A DNA stretch of 64,000 nucleotides from Parabacteroides sp. PM6-13 (GCF_029892605.1 NZ_JARXWF010000014.1:1-64000), one strand, 5' to 3'; counted from the stretch's first letter, positions 16,889 through 25,219 are shown. Numbers and translations: made by a program. The notes: generated from the letters alone by a model not told the origin.

Positions 16889-17809
16889 TTAGAAATGTCT
16901 TTTTCGTTTCTTTTTATTGGGGTCATCATCGGAGCCTCCACCACCACTAATTCCATAGCCTGCATGCATGATAGAATGGGTATAATTTTGCTTTGGAGGT
17001 ACTCTCTCATCGCAGGAATAGCTTTGCTGAACTGTTGTTTTCCTTCCATTGAAATACAATTGACTGTCATGATCTGCCAATCGCTGATTTTGTATTGCTT
17101 GGTCTAACTTAGAAAAACTAAATTGGCGGTCAATCTTTGAACCGGAGAAACTGAAACCATCTTTCGAGAATGATACTCCCTCTATTGTGGATGATTGCCC
17201 CTTGAACTTGAATTGTGTCTTTATTCCCTGTTGTTCCAATTGTTGAATAAATTCTTTCCATGAGCAGCAATGCTCAAGTACGGACTTGATGGCATCATTT
17301 ATTTCATATTTTGCTTTATCCGCTCCCTTTAATCGATGACGATTTACCTTTTCTTTACCGGAAGAAAAATAAAGCTCATACTCTCGGGTAATAGCTTTAC
17401 AAACCTTCTCACTCTTATAGCGATCGTTTTTAGTACTGATTAGATTACCGTCATTATCAATTCGATTGATACAAAGATGGATGTGAGGGTGGTTCTTGTC
17501 ATAATGCCTCACTGCGATAAACTGTGTATTTCTGATTCCCATTCTTTCAAGATAATCACGGGCTATCTCGCTCATTCTCTCGTTAGTGAGTTCGTCCGTA
17601 TCTTTAGAAGAAAAATCCAATGAGATGTGATAAACAGGCTTAGATATTCCAGGACTCAATCCTTGTTGTGTTGTAAAGCTTGAAATAATACTGTTTATGT
17701 CTTTAAGGCGAACACCGACACTATCTATAATTTCTGCTTGCTTGTTTGTATCAATGATGTACTTAACCACACCATTAAAATTGTTGCCGGTTGTTATTTT
17801 TGCTATCAT
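16889..17809 (-). CDS. Relaxase/mobilization nuclease, MOBP type
   Basis: The 306-residue relaxase carries the histidine triad HYDKNHPHIHLCINRID near residues 102-118, matching the HxDxxxPHxHxxxN metal site of MOBP-class enzymes. Its N-terminus MIAKITTGNNFNGVVKYI is typical of Bacteroidales Mob/BmgA proteins; the nicking Tyr would be one of several in the first 120 residues (family knowledge). It would cleave oriT, stay attached to the 5' end and lead the strand during transfer by a co-resident conjugative element. The gene overlaps the MobC-like gene by 35 bp. The C-terminal 70 residues are Gln/Ser/Gly rich and probably flexible. Confidence 0.88.
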   Translation of the reverse strand: MIAKITTGNNFNGVVKYIIDTNKQAEIIDSVGVRLKDINSIISSFTTQQGLSPGISKPVYHISLDFSSKDTDELTNERMSEIARDYLERMGIRNTQFIAVRHYDKNHPHIHLCINRIDNDGNLISTKNDRYKSEKVCKAITREYELYFSSGKEKVNRHRLKGADKAKYEINDAIKSVLEHCCSWKEFIQQLEQQGIKTQFKFKGQSSTIEGVSFSKDGFSFSGSKIDRQFSFSKLDQAIQNQRLADHDSQLYFNGRKTTVQQSYSCDERVPPKQNYTHSIMHAGYGISGGGGSDDDPNKKKRKRHF

Positions 17810-18152
17810 TCCTTATAGTATCTATTAAATCGTCAATACTGTCAGCCAGGAAAAGGTATTCTGTGCGAATTGTGTTATATCCTGCCTGATTCGCTTTTTT
17901 TGCTATTTGATTAAGATTGTTGGCCATGCCTATGAGTTTCCGTATCAAATCATTCTCTTCAGGTGTTATACGTGGCATCACTGAACTTGATTTTATGCAT
18001 TGCCTGACATAGTCGTTTATTGGCAATGCTGCACTTTTTGCAAGGGATTTCAAAAAATAATACTCTCCCGTCATCAGCTTTACATTAACCTGGTATTTTC
18101 TTTTTTGATTTAATTCTTTGCGGGGTCTTCCGCCCTTATTTTGCTCTTTCAT
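17775..18152 (-). CDS. MobC-like relaxosome accessory protein
   Basis: The 125-residue basic protein starts with KGGRPRKELNQKRKYQVNVKL, a ribbon-helix-helix-like DNA-binding beginning. It continues to RKLIGMANNLNQIAKKAN near residues 66-83, the (A/G)NNLNQIA motif shared by MobC/BmgB proteins of Bacteroidales elements. It would bind oriT beside the relaxase and expose the nic site. It is the first gene of the mob operon; the candidate oriT lies immediately upstream at 18,187-18,243. Assignment is strong by motif and order. Confidence 0.85.
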   Translation of the reverse strand: MKEQNKGGRPRKELNQKRKYQVNVKLMTGEYYFLKSLAKSAALPINDYVRQCIKSSSVMPRITPEENDLIRKLIGMANNLNQIAKKANQAGYNTIRTEYLFLADSIDDLIDTIRNDSKNNNRQQF

Positions 18153-18186
18153 ATATTTGATTTTATCGTGAGACCAACGGGATTAG

Positions 18187-18243
18187 GCAAGTTTCGGCTA
18201 CCCGAAACATAAACTTGCTACCCGAAAATCATAAATGATTTTC
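18187..18243. other. Candidate origin of transfer (oriT)
   Basis: Directly upstream of the mob operon are several nested elements. GCAAGTTT (18,187-18,194) is inverted at 18,211-18,218. The hairpin GTTTCGG-CTAC-CCGAAAC spans 18,191-18,208. GCTACCCGAAA is directly repeated at 18,197-18,207 and 18,217-18,227. A second hairpin GAAAATCA-TAAA-TGATTTTC spans 18,224-18,243. Inverted and direct repeats beside a MobC-relaxase operon are the usual layout of an oriT. The nic site itself cannot be placed. Confidence 0.6.
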
Positions 18244-18274
18244 TTTCAACACCCCATCACCCACTATTATGCCA

Positions 18275-19306
18275 TTAAACATTAGGGAAATGATATTTAT
18301 CACGGACTGGTTCCAACTGGAATGTGTCTATGAGTTGTTGCAACTGTGGATTTTTAGCAACAAATTCATGTAAACTCATTTGTTTGGTCTTCTTCTGTAA
18401 TAGAAAATCTGCAATATCATATCCTTCCTCTATTTCTTCCTTGGAAGCCCTGCTTTCCAAATAATCGGAGACGATTGAATTAATGCCAAGGTCTAACATT
18501 TGTAGACTTTTCGTATTCCAGTACTCTCTTGCCCCCAAGTCAGGAAACAAAACAACTTTGCGATTTTTCAGTACGACCATATTATCTTTAGTGAGACAAC
18601 CGTTTTTACCTCCGGTAGCAATCCAAAGATATTGCGGAATGTAAATTGAAGCTATTAAAGCTGTCTTTTCACTTTCGACAATTGCTATGGGAGAGCTTTT
18701 ATTCTCATGCAATAAATGTTCTCCGAAAAAGCATTGTTTCAACTGATAATTCTCCTGTTTTAGCAATGAATGTACCCAAGTGATATGACTGTGAGGGTTC
18801 TTAACTCTTTTCCCAGTCAGAGGCTCATACAGCATGATTTTCCCAGTACGAATTCTATCTTGTTGATCGATTTGCCAAAATACGGTTGATCCATTCCAAT
18901 GATTGGCTGTTCCTACTCGATACTTCCTGAATAGTTGTTCTGACACACCACAACCGAATTTAGATTGAAAGAATAGGAATAGATTATTTGCATCATAATG
19001 CTTTAAGCTTTTGTTTAGCAAAGCTTGATCTAAATAATCCGGCTCTACGTTCTCTCTGACTTGTTTTTGAAGAATCGGTAACGCATTCCACTCTTCTTTT
19101 TCTGTCGGATTGTCTATGAAATATTGTTTGGGTGTATAATGATAACCACATTTCTGCTCCCTATTACATCTACCAACATAATTAGGGAACTTGATAGAGC
19201 CTTCCGAATCAATATAGCGAACAAAAATTCGCTTCTGTCCACATGCCGGACAGGTATGTCTTGAGCTCGGAGTTTTGTATTTTTCTAAGTGAAATCGATA
19301 ATTCAT
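18275..19306 (-). CDS. Zinc-ribbon/TOPRIM primase-like (DUF6371-like)
   Basis: A 343-residue protein with an N-terminal zinc ribbon (TCPACGQKRIFVRY near 18, then YVGRCNREQKCGYHY near 45) and a later TOPRIM-like region (IAIVESEKTALIASIYI near 205, then VVLFPDLGAREYW near 250). This is the arrangement of bacterial and phage primases and of DUF6371 proteins on Bacteroidales elements. The start is set at ATG 19,306 because AAAGGAGGG, an unusually good ribosome-binding site, stands 5 bp before it; a longer frame opens at 19,369. It would prime replication or second-strand synthesis of the element after transfer (inference). Confidence 0.75.
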   Translation of the reverse strand: MNYRFHLEKYKTPSSRHTCPACGQKRIFVRYIDSEGSIKFPNYVGRCNREQKCGYHYTPKQYFIDNPTEKEEWNALPILQKQVRENVEPDYLDQALLNKSLKHYDANNLFLFFQSKFGCGVSEQLFRKYRVGTANHWNGSTVFWQIDQQDRIRTGKIMLYEPLTGKRVKNPHSHITWVHSLLKQENYQLKQCFFGEHLLHENKSSPIAIVESEKTALIASIYIPQYLWIATGGKNGCLTKDNMVVLKNRKVVLFPDLGAREYWNTKSLQMLDLGINSIVSDYLESRASKEEIEEGYDIADFLLQKKTKQMSLHEFVAKNPQLQQLIDTFQLEPVRDKYHFPNV

Positions 19307-19319
19307 TTTTCCCTCCTTT

Positions 19320-19530
19320 GGCACACTGTCAACTTTGTACACACTGGCTGAACGACCATTGATTATCAATTAGTTAACCCCTGAAAAGTGTACCTGAAAA
19401 GTGGATTTTTGGATGCACACTTCGACGAAAAAACCCAAAAGTGTGTATTCAGAATTCCAAATTTATGCACAGTTTGTTGATTGATTATCAGTATGATAAC
19501 TGTTAGAATTGACAGAGTTGACAGTGTGCC
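19320..19530. repeat. 15-bp inverted repeat with CACACT cluster
   Basis: GGCACACTGTCAACT at 19,320-19,334 is exactly inverted at 19,516-19,530. The 181 bp between hold further AGTGTG/CACACT half-sites (near 19,342, 19,388, 19,412 and 19,440). The left arm abuts the ribosome-binding site of the primase-like gene and the right arm ends 1 bp before the stop codon of the DUF3987 gene. There is no gene in 19,370-19,531. Clustered half-sites between two replication genes suggest an origin or operator. Confidence 0.5.
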
Positions 19531-19531
19531 A

Positions 19532-20914
19532 CTAGTACAGTTTTCGATAGTATCCGTATTTGAAATTCTCTAGTAGATTTCCATTCCATTTCCCTACTAT
19601 TTTCTTGAATGTATTTTCGGGAATAGAGAGGCTGGCAGCAACTCTTATACCGTCTTTGGTAGCGAATTCATACGGAAGGGCATCATAGAGTTTTTGTTTC
19701 TCCATGTCCATTTTCTCCAGAAGATCGGAGGAACTGATAATATACTGGACCTTTTTTGCCGTTCTTTTGAAGTATTCAATCATCTCAATAGCTCCTTCTA
19801 CGCTTTTTAAGTCAATGTAATCCTTATCGGCTTCTCCACACAGCCAACGTGCCATTTGTAATATCAAACAGAAACGTATAGCATATATTTCCATTTTGGA
19901 GTATATACCCATCATAATCTCGTCTTTTTCTTGGTTGCACTGATCGGTGTTTGTTCGTTGCCACTCATAGATCTTCTTCTTTGCATCCGGCTTGAAACTT
20001 AGTTCTCGTGGGATTGGATCGCCTGTTTCATCAGTCACAAAATCAATATCAATCAATTTTTGAACAAGACCGTTCCAGTATGGAATTACATGAGTTGACA
20101 ACTCATCCTCGCTCCAATAGCGTTTTTCAAGGTTGCTTGGTATGACAAAAAGTATTCGGTCTAAAAAACCATTCTGACTACGCTCTCCTTTTGCCAGTTC
20201 CTTTAACACTCCATGTTGAATGGTGCCAATTACATTGATGAAGGAATGTTTTACTGAAACTGAGTTTTTCGCTCCACGTCTATCTAATATGATCGGTTTA
20301 CAGGAAAATACAGAGAGCCAGAATTGTTCTTCAGATCCCTTGGAATAACGATTGAAATTACGAACCCAGGCTGCTAACTCATCCATATAGAGAGAGATAT
20401 CTCTCTTGTTGTTCTCATGTAGAAATGCTAACGATTCCGGGGTGATATCCGAAACTACAAACTTTTTCAAGGTTGGTTCTTCCGGCAAATCAAGTCCTCT
20501 TTCTTCTCGCTCTTTCCGGGAATAAGATAGGATTTCTTCGTATTCCTTATACTCTTTCTTGAATTTTAGCGCATTATTGGCATCTGAATCGAGTAGTGGG
20601 CGCAATGCAAAATATAAAGGATGTGATTTATTCGTTCCCGGGCGACCGAGAAAAGCCAAATAGAGGATGCATCGCTCACTCCATCCTTCTTTCAACTTGG
20701 CAACATGGGTATTTCCTGTCAAAGTTGAAATGACATAACAGAGAGCCATTGCTATATAATCCGGTGGATAATTGAGCCGTTCGCTTGTGGCATGGATAAT
20801 CTCTCGTAGCTGTTTGGGTAATGCATGGATTGGAAACTCCGAGCCGTATAGTTTCTCTCTGCATTGAAGCGCATCATCGATAATGCCTTCTGCCGTGATT
20901 TTGTTTTCGTCCAT
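19532..20914 (-). CDS. DUF3987 primase-helicase-like protein
   Basis: The 460-residue protein has a P-loop YLAFLGRPGTNKSHPLYFAL near residues 86-105 and a Walker B-like DISLYMDELAAWVRNF near 175. This is the arrangement of DUF3987 proteins, which are replicative helicase-like ATPases carried by Bacteroidales mobile elements. The C-terminal 100 residues contain a helix-rich region ending in a winged-helix-like segment. It begins 7 bp after the stop of the excisionase-like gene, so the two are co-transcribed. It probably unwinds or loads at the element's origin, together with the TOPRIM primase encoded just downstream. Confidence 0.8.
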   Translation of the reverse strand: MDENKITAEGIIDDALQCREKLYGSEFPIHALPKQLREIIHATSERLNYPPDYIAMALCYVISTLTGNTHVAKLKEGWSERCILYLAFLGRPGTNKSHPLYFALRPLLDSDANNALKFKKEYKEYEEILSYSRKEREERGLDLPEEPTLKKFVVSDITPESLAFLHENNKRDISLYMDELAAWVRNFNRYSKGSEEQFWLSVFSCKPIILDRRGAKNSVSVKHSFINVIGTIQHGVLKELAKGERSQNGFLDRILFVIPSNLEKRYWSEDELSTHVIPYWNGLVQKLIDIDFVTDETGDPIPRELSFKPDAKKKIYEWQRTNTDQCNQEKDEIMMGIYSKMEIYAIRFCLILQMARWLCGEADKDYIDLKSVEGAIEMIEYFKRTAKKVQYIISSSDLLEKMDMEKQKLYDALPYEFATKDGIRVAASLSIPENTFKKIVGKWNGNLLENFKYGYYRKLY

Positions 20915-20921
20915 AACCCAA

Positions 20922-21290
20922 TTATTTTTTAGAGTATTTACTTTGATAAGTTGGACGTTTCGAATTAGGAGAATAAAATGCTTGATTGATTTCTTCTTCT
21001 ATCTCTTCTGTTGTTTTCTTTCGCCCCTGCTCTATATACTTTAGGAGCTCATCTTCATAGAAGTATAGCTTTTTCCCCGATTTATAACACGGCAGGGAAC
21101 CTGTTCTGACAAGGGCGTAAACGGTTGGTTTCGCTTTTTGAAGGATTTGACATGCATCATCAATTCCGATTGGTGTTCGTTTTTCCATCGGAAGAAGTTT
21201 CTCAACTGCTGTTTTAATCTCTGCAACTTGCTCTATAAGCTGATTTACAGCTTTAGGAAGTGTGTCATAGGTAATTGTTTCTACACTCAT
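20922..21290 (-). CDS. Excisionase-family helix-turn-helix protein
   Basis: The 122-residue protein starts with a helical segment (VNQLIEQVAEIKTAVEKLL). It continues with a MerR/excisionase-type winged helix: IGIDDACQILQKAKPTVYAL near 42-61, then GSLPCYKSGKKLYFYEDELLKYI near 64-86. Such proteins on Bacteroidales elements direct excision or control the replication and mob genes downstream. The ATG lies 7 bp upstream-coupled to the DUF3987 gene. The 90 bp before it contain no gene and a probable promoter (TATAGTATAG repeats near 21,352-21,371). Confidence 0.8.
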   Translation of the reverse strand: MSVETITYDTLPKAVNQLIEQVAEIKTAVEKLLPMEKRTPIGIDDACQILQKAKPTVYALVRTGSLPCYKSGKKLYFYEDELLKYIEQGRKKTTEEIEEEINQAFYSPNSKRPTYQSKYSKK

Positions 21291-21379
21291 AAATAATTGA
21301 TTTTAATTGTTTACAGTGCAAAGGTGATTGGTATTAAGCAGTCTGTCCTTATAGTATAGCTATAGTATAGTGTAAAATG

Positions 21380-21979
21380 TTATATTTTCTCATTTTTCTT
21401 GTTATATAGATTCTCAAATGCATCAGATAGTTTGTCTAGTATTTTCTTTTGAGTCTCTTTGGAGGTGTTATTTCCTGAATTAAGGTTATTCTGATAAGAA
21501 GCATAGTCATCTCCAACCAATTCTCCCATTCTTAACATAACATCTTTCTTGTTGTTTTTAAATATTTTAGCTTCGCATAGAATATTCACTAGCCTAATGA
21601 ACTCAATTTTGTCTATTTTTAGAGTCAAATTACCATGTTCTCTATTATTGTTTTTCATATCACACTTAGCTATGTTTATTTCATCAAGCTGGAGCATGTA
21701 TAGTTTCTTGTTAACAAAATCGGAAGATACCTTTAACTTGAGTTCTTTTTCTTTCTTTTCTATCCACTTTGCATTCCCCCTATTCTTTTCCAATTCGTTG
21801 ATAAATTTGGCCCAATGGTCTTCTTTGCTTTTTTGTAGTTTGATATATAGATATTCAACACACAGTATTACAAATCCAATGGCGATTAATATAGGTGTGA
21901 ACTGGCTATGAGTATAAATGACGTAAACCAACAATGTTACCATAATACCAATTATCGTATATTTCACTAAATGCTTCAT
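21380..21979 (-). CDS. Two-pass membrane protein, hypothetical
   Basis: A 199-residue protein with two N-terminal membrane segments, about 6-23 (YTIIGIMVTLLVYVIYTH) and about 27-45 (FTPILIAIGFVILCVEYLYI). A long charged cytoplasmic part follows, rich in Lys/Glu/Asn. The ATG at 21,979 follows the RhuM-Fic stop after 2 bp (TGATAATG), a strong coupling; the TTG at 21,985 is a less likely start. No family was recognised. Because it is coupled to a Fic/Doc-type toxin-like gene it may be a membrane partner or immunity protein, which is inference. Confidence 0.6.
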   Translation of the reverse strand: MKHLVKYTIIGIMVTLLVYVIYTHSQFTPILIAIGFVILCVEYLYIKLQKSKEDHWAKFINELEKNRGNAKWIEKKEKELKLKVSSDFVNKKLYMLQLDEINIAKCDMKNNNREHGNLTLKIDKIEFIRLVNILCEAKIFKNNKKDVMLRMGELVGDDYASYQNNLNSGNNTSKETQKKILDKLSDAFENLYNKKNEKI

Positions 21980-21981
21980 TA

Positions 21982-22965
21982 TCAATTGTTTTTATTTATT
22001 AAGTTTATAACCACTTTCACTATCGCATCTTTCTCTTCTGTCCGGCTCTCAGCAATCATAAGCGTTAATGCCACCAAGGTATTGTTCTCTATAAGCTTAC
22101 CTCCGTCCGCTTTATAAAGAATTCCGTTTTTCTCCAGAAACCATAAAAACAAAAATGCTGCAATACGTTTGTTCCCGTCACTAAATGAATGGTTTTTTGT
22201 AACGAGATACAGTAGCATCGCTGCTTTCTCTTCCACGCTTGGATATAATTCCTTGCCATCAAACGTCTGATAGATCGTATTGATGGAACTTTTGAAGGAT
22301 TCATCCTTTTCATTTCCAAACAAAGGACTGCCACCGAATTTGTTATACAGAATTTGAATTGCATCTTTGGCATTGTCGTATGTTGCCCGAAATGATTCTT
22401 GTTGAGTTGTTTGTTCTACCGCTAACTCTTGGTAATCATACCTATCTAATGTGTCAAGAGCATAAGTATAGTCCGTTATCACTTGTAGCAATCCTATTGC
22501 TTCATCAGCAGACAGTTCTTTATTCTGAATCACATTGGATAACAACTTGACGGTTTGTTTTAGGTCATTATACTGTTGAGATTTAATCTTCTCATTAACA
22601 ATATAACCCTTTACTAAATACTCTTTCAGTATGTTGTTTGCCCAAATCCGGAACTGGGTTCCTCGTTTCGAGTTAACCCTATATCCGACCGAAATAATCA
22701 GATCTAAATTATAGTAAGTGATATTACGAGTTACCTTACGGTTTCCTTCCGTCTGAACTTGTGCAATTTTTGCACAAGTTGCATTCTCTTCCAACTCCTT
22801 GGTCTTGTAGATATTCTTAATATGCCGATTTATAGATGTTCTATCTGTTTCAAATAAATCCTCCATTTGGTATTGATTCAGCCAAACCGTATTATCTTCA
22901 AGCTTTACTTCGATATTAGCACTTCCATCGGATGTTTTATATAAAATTATTTCTCCTGTTTTCAT
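21982..22965 (-). CDS. rhuM: RhuM family protein fused to Fic/Doc domain
   Basis: The 327-residue protein begins with the RhuM/virulence-RhuM pattern: EIILYKTSDGSANIEVKLED, TVWLNQYQMEDLFETDRTSI, then YYNLDLIISVGYRVNSKRGTQ. This reads as a DNA-binding-like N-terminus. The C-terminal third carries a Fic/Doc motif KNHSFSDGNKRIAAFLFLW near residues 257-275 (HxFxDGNKR), the Doc version that phosphorylates or nucleotidylates targets. The gene overlaps the integrase gene by ATGA and is followed after 2 bp by a membrane protein gene. The function of RhuM is unproven; the fused Doc domain suggests a toxin-like enzyme under control of the element's integration operon. Confidence 0.85.
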   Translation of the reverse strand: MKTGEIILYKTSDGSANIEVKLEDNTVWLNQYQMEDLFETDRTSINRHIKNIYKTKELEENATCAKIAQVQTEGNRKVTRNITYYNLDLIISVGYRVNSKRGTQFRIWANNILKEYLVKGYIVNEKIKSQQYNDLKQTVKLLSNVIQNKELSADEAIGLLQVITDYTYALDTLDRYDYQELAVEQTTQQESFRATYDNAKDAIQILYNKFGGSPLFGNEKDESFKSSINTIYQTFDGKELYPSVEEKAAMLLYLVTKNHSFSDGNKRIAAFLFLWFLEKNGILYKADGGKLIENNTLVALTLMIAESRTEEKDAIVKVVINLINKNN

Positions 22966-24095
22966 GATACTTTTTCCTCTCTTTTTAATGAAATTATTTT
23001 TGATGCATTTCGTTTATCAATACTGTTTGTCTTAGCATAAATTTCAGTTGTTTGAATTTTGCTGTGTGTCAGCATATCTCGTATTACTGATAATTGTACA
23101 CCAGATGCTAACAATAAAGTTGCGTTTGTGTGCCGTAGGCTGTGGAATGTAATATTTCTATTTATCCCAGTCGATTTAACCCAAGCTTTAAAGGGCTTGT
23201 CCATCCATGCTTTTTTCAATCCTTTGAAAATTAGATCTTCATCACCTTTTCGATCTCCGCAAAAGTCTAATGCTTCAGGATTTAACGGTAAAGTTTCATC
23301 TTTATTAACTTTGAGAATGTTTTTTCGAATATCATACCCTCCTTCCTCAAAAGCAGAAGGCTGTATGTGTTTCCATTTTATGGATAGTATATCGCTCCGC
23401 CTTAGCCCAGTTAAAGCTGCGAATATTGCTGCGTTTCTTAAGATAGAATGTTTGCATGGAGTCTCTGCTAATTTTCTTAGTTCTTCCAATGTAAGATATT
23501 CTCTGTGTGTACTCTTCTCTTTTATACCGTCTATAAAATCATTCAAGTTGGTTTTCAACCACTTTTCCTTATATGCTCGTTTTAACAAAGAACGAAACAG
23601 ACGATAGTAGGCTGCTGCTGAATTAATTGATAGCTTAGTGTTATTATTTTTTAATTGATAAGTATTAGTTAAATAGTCTCGAAACCTCTCGCACAAATTT
23701 TCATCAATTTCTCCGAAGGAACATTTACTGTTCATGAAACGATCAAAATAGAAATATACTGAAGTCCATTTGTCCCCCTTTTCTTTTGCAACACTGTAGA
23801 AATAGGATAGGAAGTCTGCTTTAAGTTTAGATTTGTCGTAGATATCGCTGTCTTCACAAAATAAAGCCAGTGAATATTTATCCCTTATAGCTTCTGCATG
23901 TGCTCTCGCTTCTTTGTTGAATTCTTTTTCCCGTTCGTTTTTCGGTTTTTTATATAGGTATATTCCTAAAGACTCTCTTCGCTTTATTTTGTTAGTTTTA
24001 GGATCACGGATTCCGGGATAAAAATCTAAATAAAGAGATATTCCTTTCTTGGTATCTCTTTCTCGTAAGTGTACTCTGATTCTTCCTGTATTCAT
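22962..24095 (-). CDS. int: Tyrosine recombinase, element integrase
   Basis: A 377-residue phage-type integrase. The N-terminal arm-binding region has RDTKKGISLYLDFYPGIRDP. A SAM-like core-binding domain spans about 100-200. The catalytic domain shows ALTGLRRSDILSIKW (Arg I, near 230), THEN HSLRHTNATLLLASGV (H-x-x-R, near 318) and LTHSKIQTTEIYAKTNS with the nucleophilic Tyr near 354. It should integrate and excise the element. It is coupled by ATGA to the four-HTH gene upstream and to the RhuM-Fic gene downstream. It lies about 1.1 kb from mnmE, consistent with the element's right end lying between 25,040 and 25,220. Confidence 0.92.
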   Translation of the reverse strand: MNTGRIRVHLRERDTKKGISLYLDFYPGIRDPKTNKIKRRESLGIYLYKKPKNEREKEFNKEARAHAEAIRDKYSLALFCEDSDIYDKSKLKADFLSYFYSVAKEKGDKWTSVYFYFDRFMNSKCSFGEIDENLCERFRDYLTNTYQLKNNNTKLSINSAAAYYRLFRSLLKRAYKEKWLKTNLNDFIDGIKEKSTHREYLTLEELRKLAETPCKHSILRNAAIFAALTGLRRSDILSIKWKHIQPSAFEEGGYDIRKNILKVNKDETLPLNPEALDFCGDRKGDEDLIFKGLKKAWMDKPFKAWVKSTGINRNITFHSLRHTNATLLLASGVQLSVIRDMLTHSKIQTTEIYAKTNSIDKRNASKIISLKREEKVS

Positions 24096-24994
24096 AATAT
24101 AATGTTTTCAAATAGTTTATCCAATTCGTCTTTCTGTATCTTGATATATCTGCCGTCTTTCACTTTTGAAATCTTGTAAGCTTTGATATAGTGATATATC
24201 ATATCTCTGGTTAGATTGTACCTCTTCATCGCTTCTTGTACGGAATAGTACTCTATTCCGGTTTCTAATCCTTTTGCTTTGTCTACGTCTCTTTGCGAAT
24301 AAAAGGTATTTCTTCCGATACGCTTCTTAGGGATAGAATTGTCATACACAAATGTGTATACTGCGTTAGTGGTCATATTGAATCTTTCTTGAATATCTGC
24401 TACGGAGTACCATTCCGTAATTGATTCATCAACCTTTTTGTAGGCAAAAGCTTTATCTACGTGGTATTTACTGAAATAGCTTTTACCTCTTTTTAGTATC
24501 TTCGGGATTACATTGTCTTTTACCACCTTAAAGATCCGTGCTTCTTTCACTTGATATTTTTCTTTGATTTCTTCAATGGTATAAACCTCTGTAATGGGCT
24601 TATTTGCTAAAACCGGACGAGCTCTGTATGGAGTAGGAACATCAAATAACCTATCAATATCACTTCTCCGAATCTTGGTTCTACCGGAGAATTGAACACA
24701 TTTTAGTTCATTATTTTTTAGATACCTATAAATAGTCGATCTGCTTACTCCTAATAATACAGCACATTCGCTTGGAGAAAGAAAAGGTCTAGAAAATATC
24801 CTTTCGTCTACAGCCTTATCCTCTCTTATCTGTTTAGTCATAGAAGTGGCTTGCCTTATTCGCTCTTCTCTTTTTCGATGCTTGTAGGCTTTAGCAGCGC
24901 AAACCTGAGAACAATAAGCAGTTGTTGTTTTCTGAGCAATAAAGCTATTACCACAGAATGTACAAATCTTTTCTATTTGTATTTTTCTCTCCAT
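24092..24994 (-). CDS. Zinc-finger protein with four HTH units
   Basis: The 300-residue protein starts with a CxxC...CxxxC finger (ICTFCGNSFI and YCSQVCAAKAY, about 10-37). It then shows four excisionase-like helix-turn-helix units. Unit 1: LSPSECAVLLGVSRSTIYRYL (near 72). Unit 2: YTIEEIKEKYQVKEARIFKVV (near 138). Unit 3: YSVADIQERFNMTTNAVYTFV (near 193). Unit 4: YSVQEAMKRYNLTRDMIYHYI (near 247). The repeated pattern is (F/Y)(S/T)xxE(I/A) then an I(Y/F)xx helix. It heads the integrase operon. Four 10-bp tandem repeats lie just upstream of its start, so autoregulation or a directionality role is likely. Confidence 0.85.
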   Translation of the reverse strand: MERKIQIEKICTFCGNSFIAQKTTTAYCSQVCAAKAYKHRKREERIRQATSMTKQIREDKAVDERIFSRPFLSPSECAVLLGVSRSTIYRYLKNNELKCVQFSGRTKIRRSDIDRLFDVPTPYRARPVLANKPITEVYTIEEIKEKYQVKEARIFKVVKDNVIPKILKRGKSYFSKYHVDKAFAYKKVDESITEWYSVADIQERFNMTTNAVYTFVYDNSIPKKRIGRNTFYSQRDVDKAKGLETGIEYYSVQEAMKRYNLTRDMIYHYIKAYKISKVKDGRYIKIQKDELDKLFENIIL

Positions 24995-25000
24995 AATTTC

Positions 25001-25040
25001 CGTATCAATGCGTATTATTACGTATCATTATGTATCAATA
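25001..25040 (-). repeat. Four tandem 10-bp repeats upstream of HTH gene
   Basis: Read on the minus strand the four units are TATTGATACA, TAATGATACG, TAATAATACG and CATTGATACG (consensus YAWTRATACR), contiguous from 25,040 down to 25,001 and ending 6 bp before the ATG at 24,994. A related TATCGGTACATTTACGATA follows at 25,079-25,097. One helical turn per unit would place four proteins or domains on the same DNA face. Possible operator or integrase arm sites. Confidence 0.65.
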
Positions 25041-25219
25041 CTCCATTATCTAAATTAATAAAAATGACTACTTTTAAGTATCGGTACATTTACGATACAA
25101 AAATAGGAAGAAAATCCAGAAATAAAAATGATTAACGAGAATATAGAAAAGAAAAAATCGACTGATAATCAGTCGATTTAATCAATAATATATGCTTTAT
25201 AATCGTTGTTAATCAGAAC
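25041..25219. other. Probable right end of the mobile element
   Basis: No gene was found here. The segment joins the AT-rich element to the core gene mnmE. It holds the mnmE terminator hairpin at 25,155-25,179. The element boundary should lie somewhere in this stretch, because the integrase operon is on one side and mnmE on the other. I could not find a matching direct repeat inside the window, so the exact attachment site is not defined. Confidence 0.45.
25155..25179 (-). terminator. Terminator of mnmE
   Basis: Arms of 12 bp, AAATCGACTGAT at 25,155-25,166 and its exact complement at 25,168-25,179, form a hairpin. On the minus strand it is followed by a T-rich run (TTTTTTCTTTTC). It lies 41 bp after the mnmE stop. 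Confidence 0.75.

Noticed and set aside
24851-25135. Plus-strand frame over the element end
   Set aside because: It is the reverse of the HTH gene start and the 10-bp repeat array; no promoter or motif.
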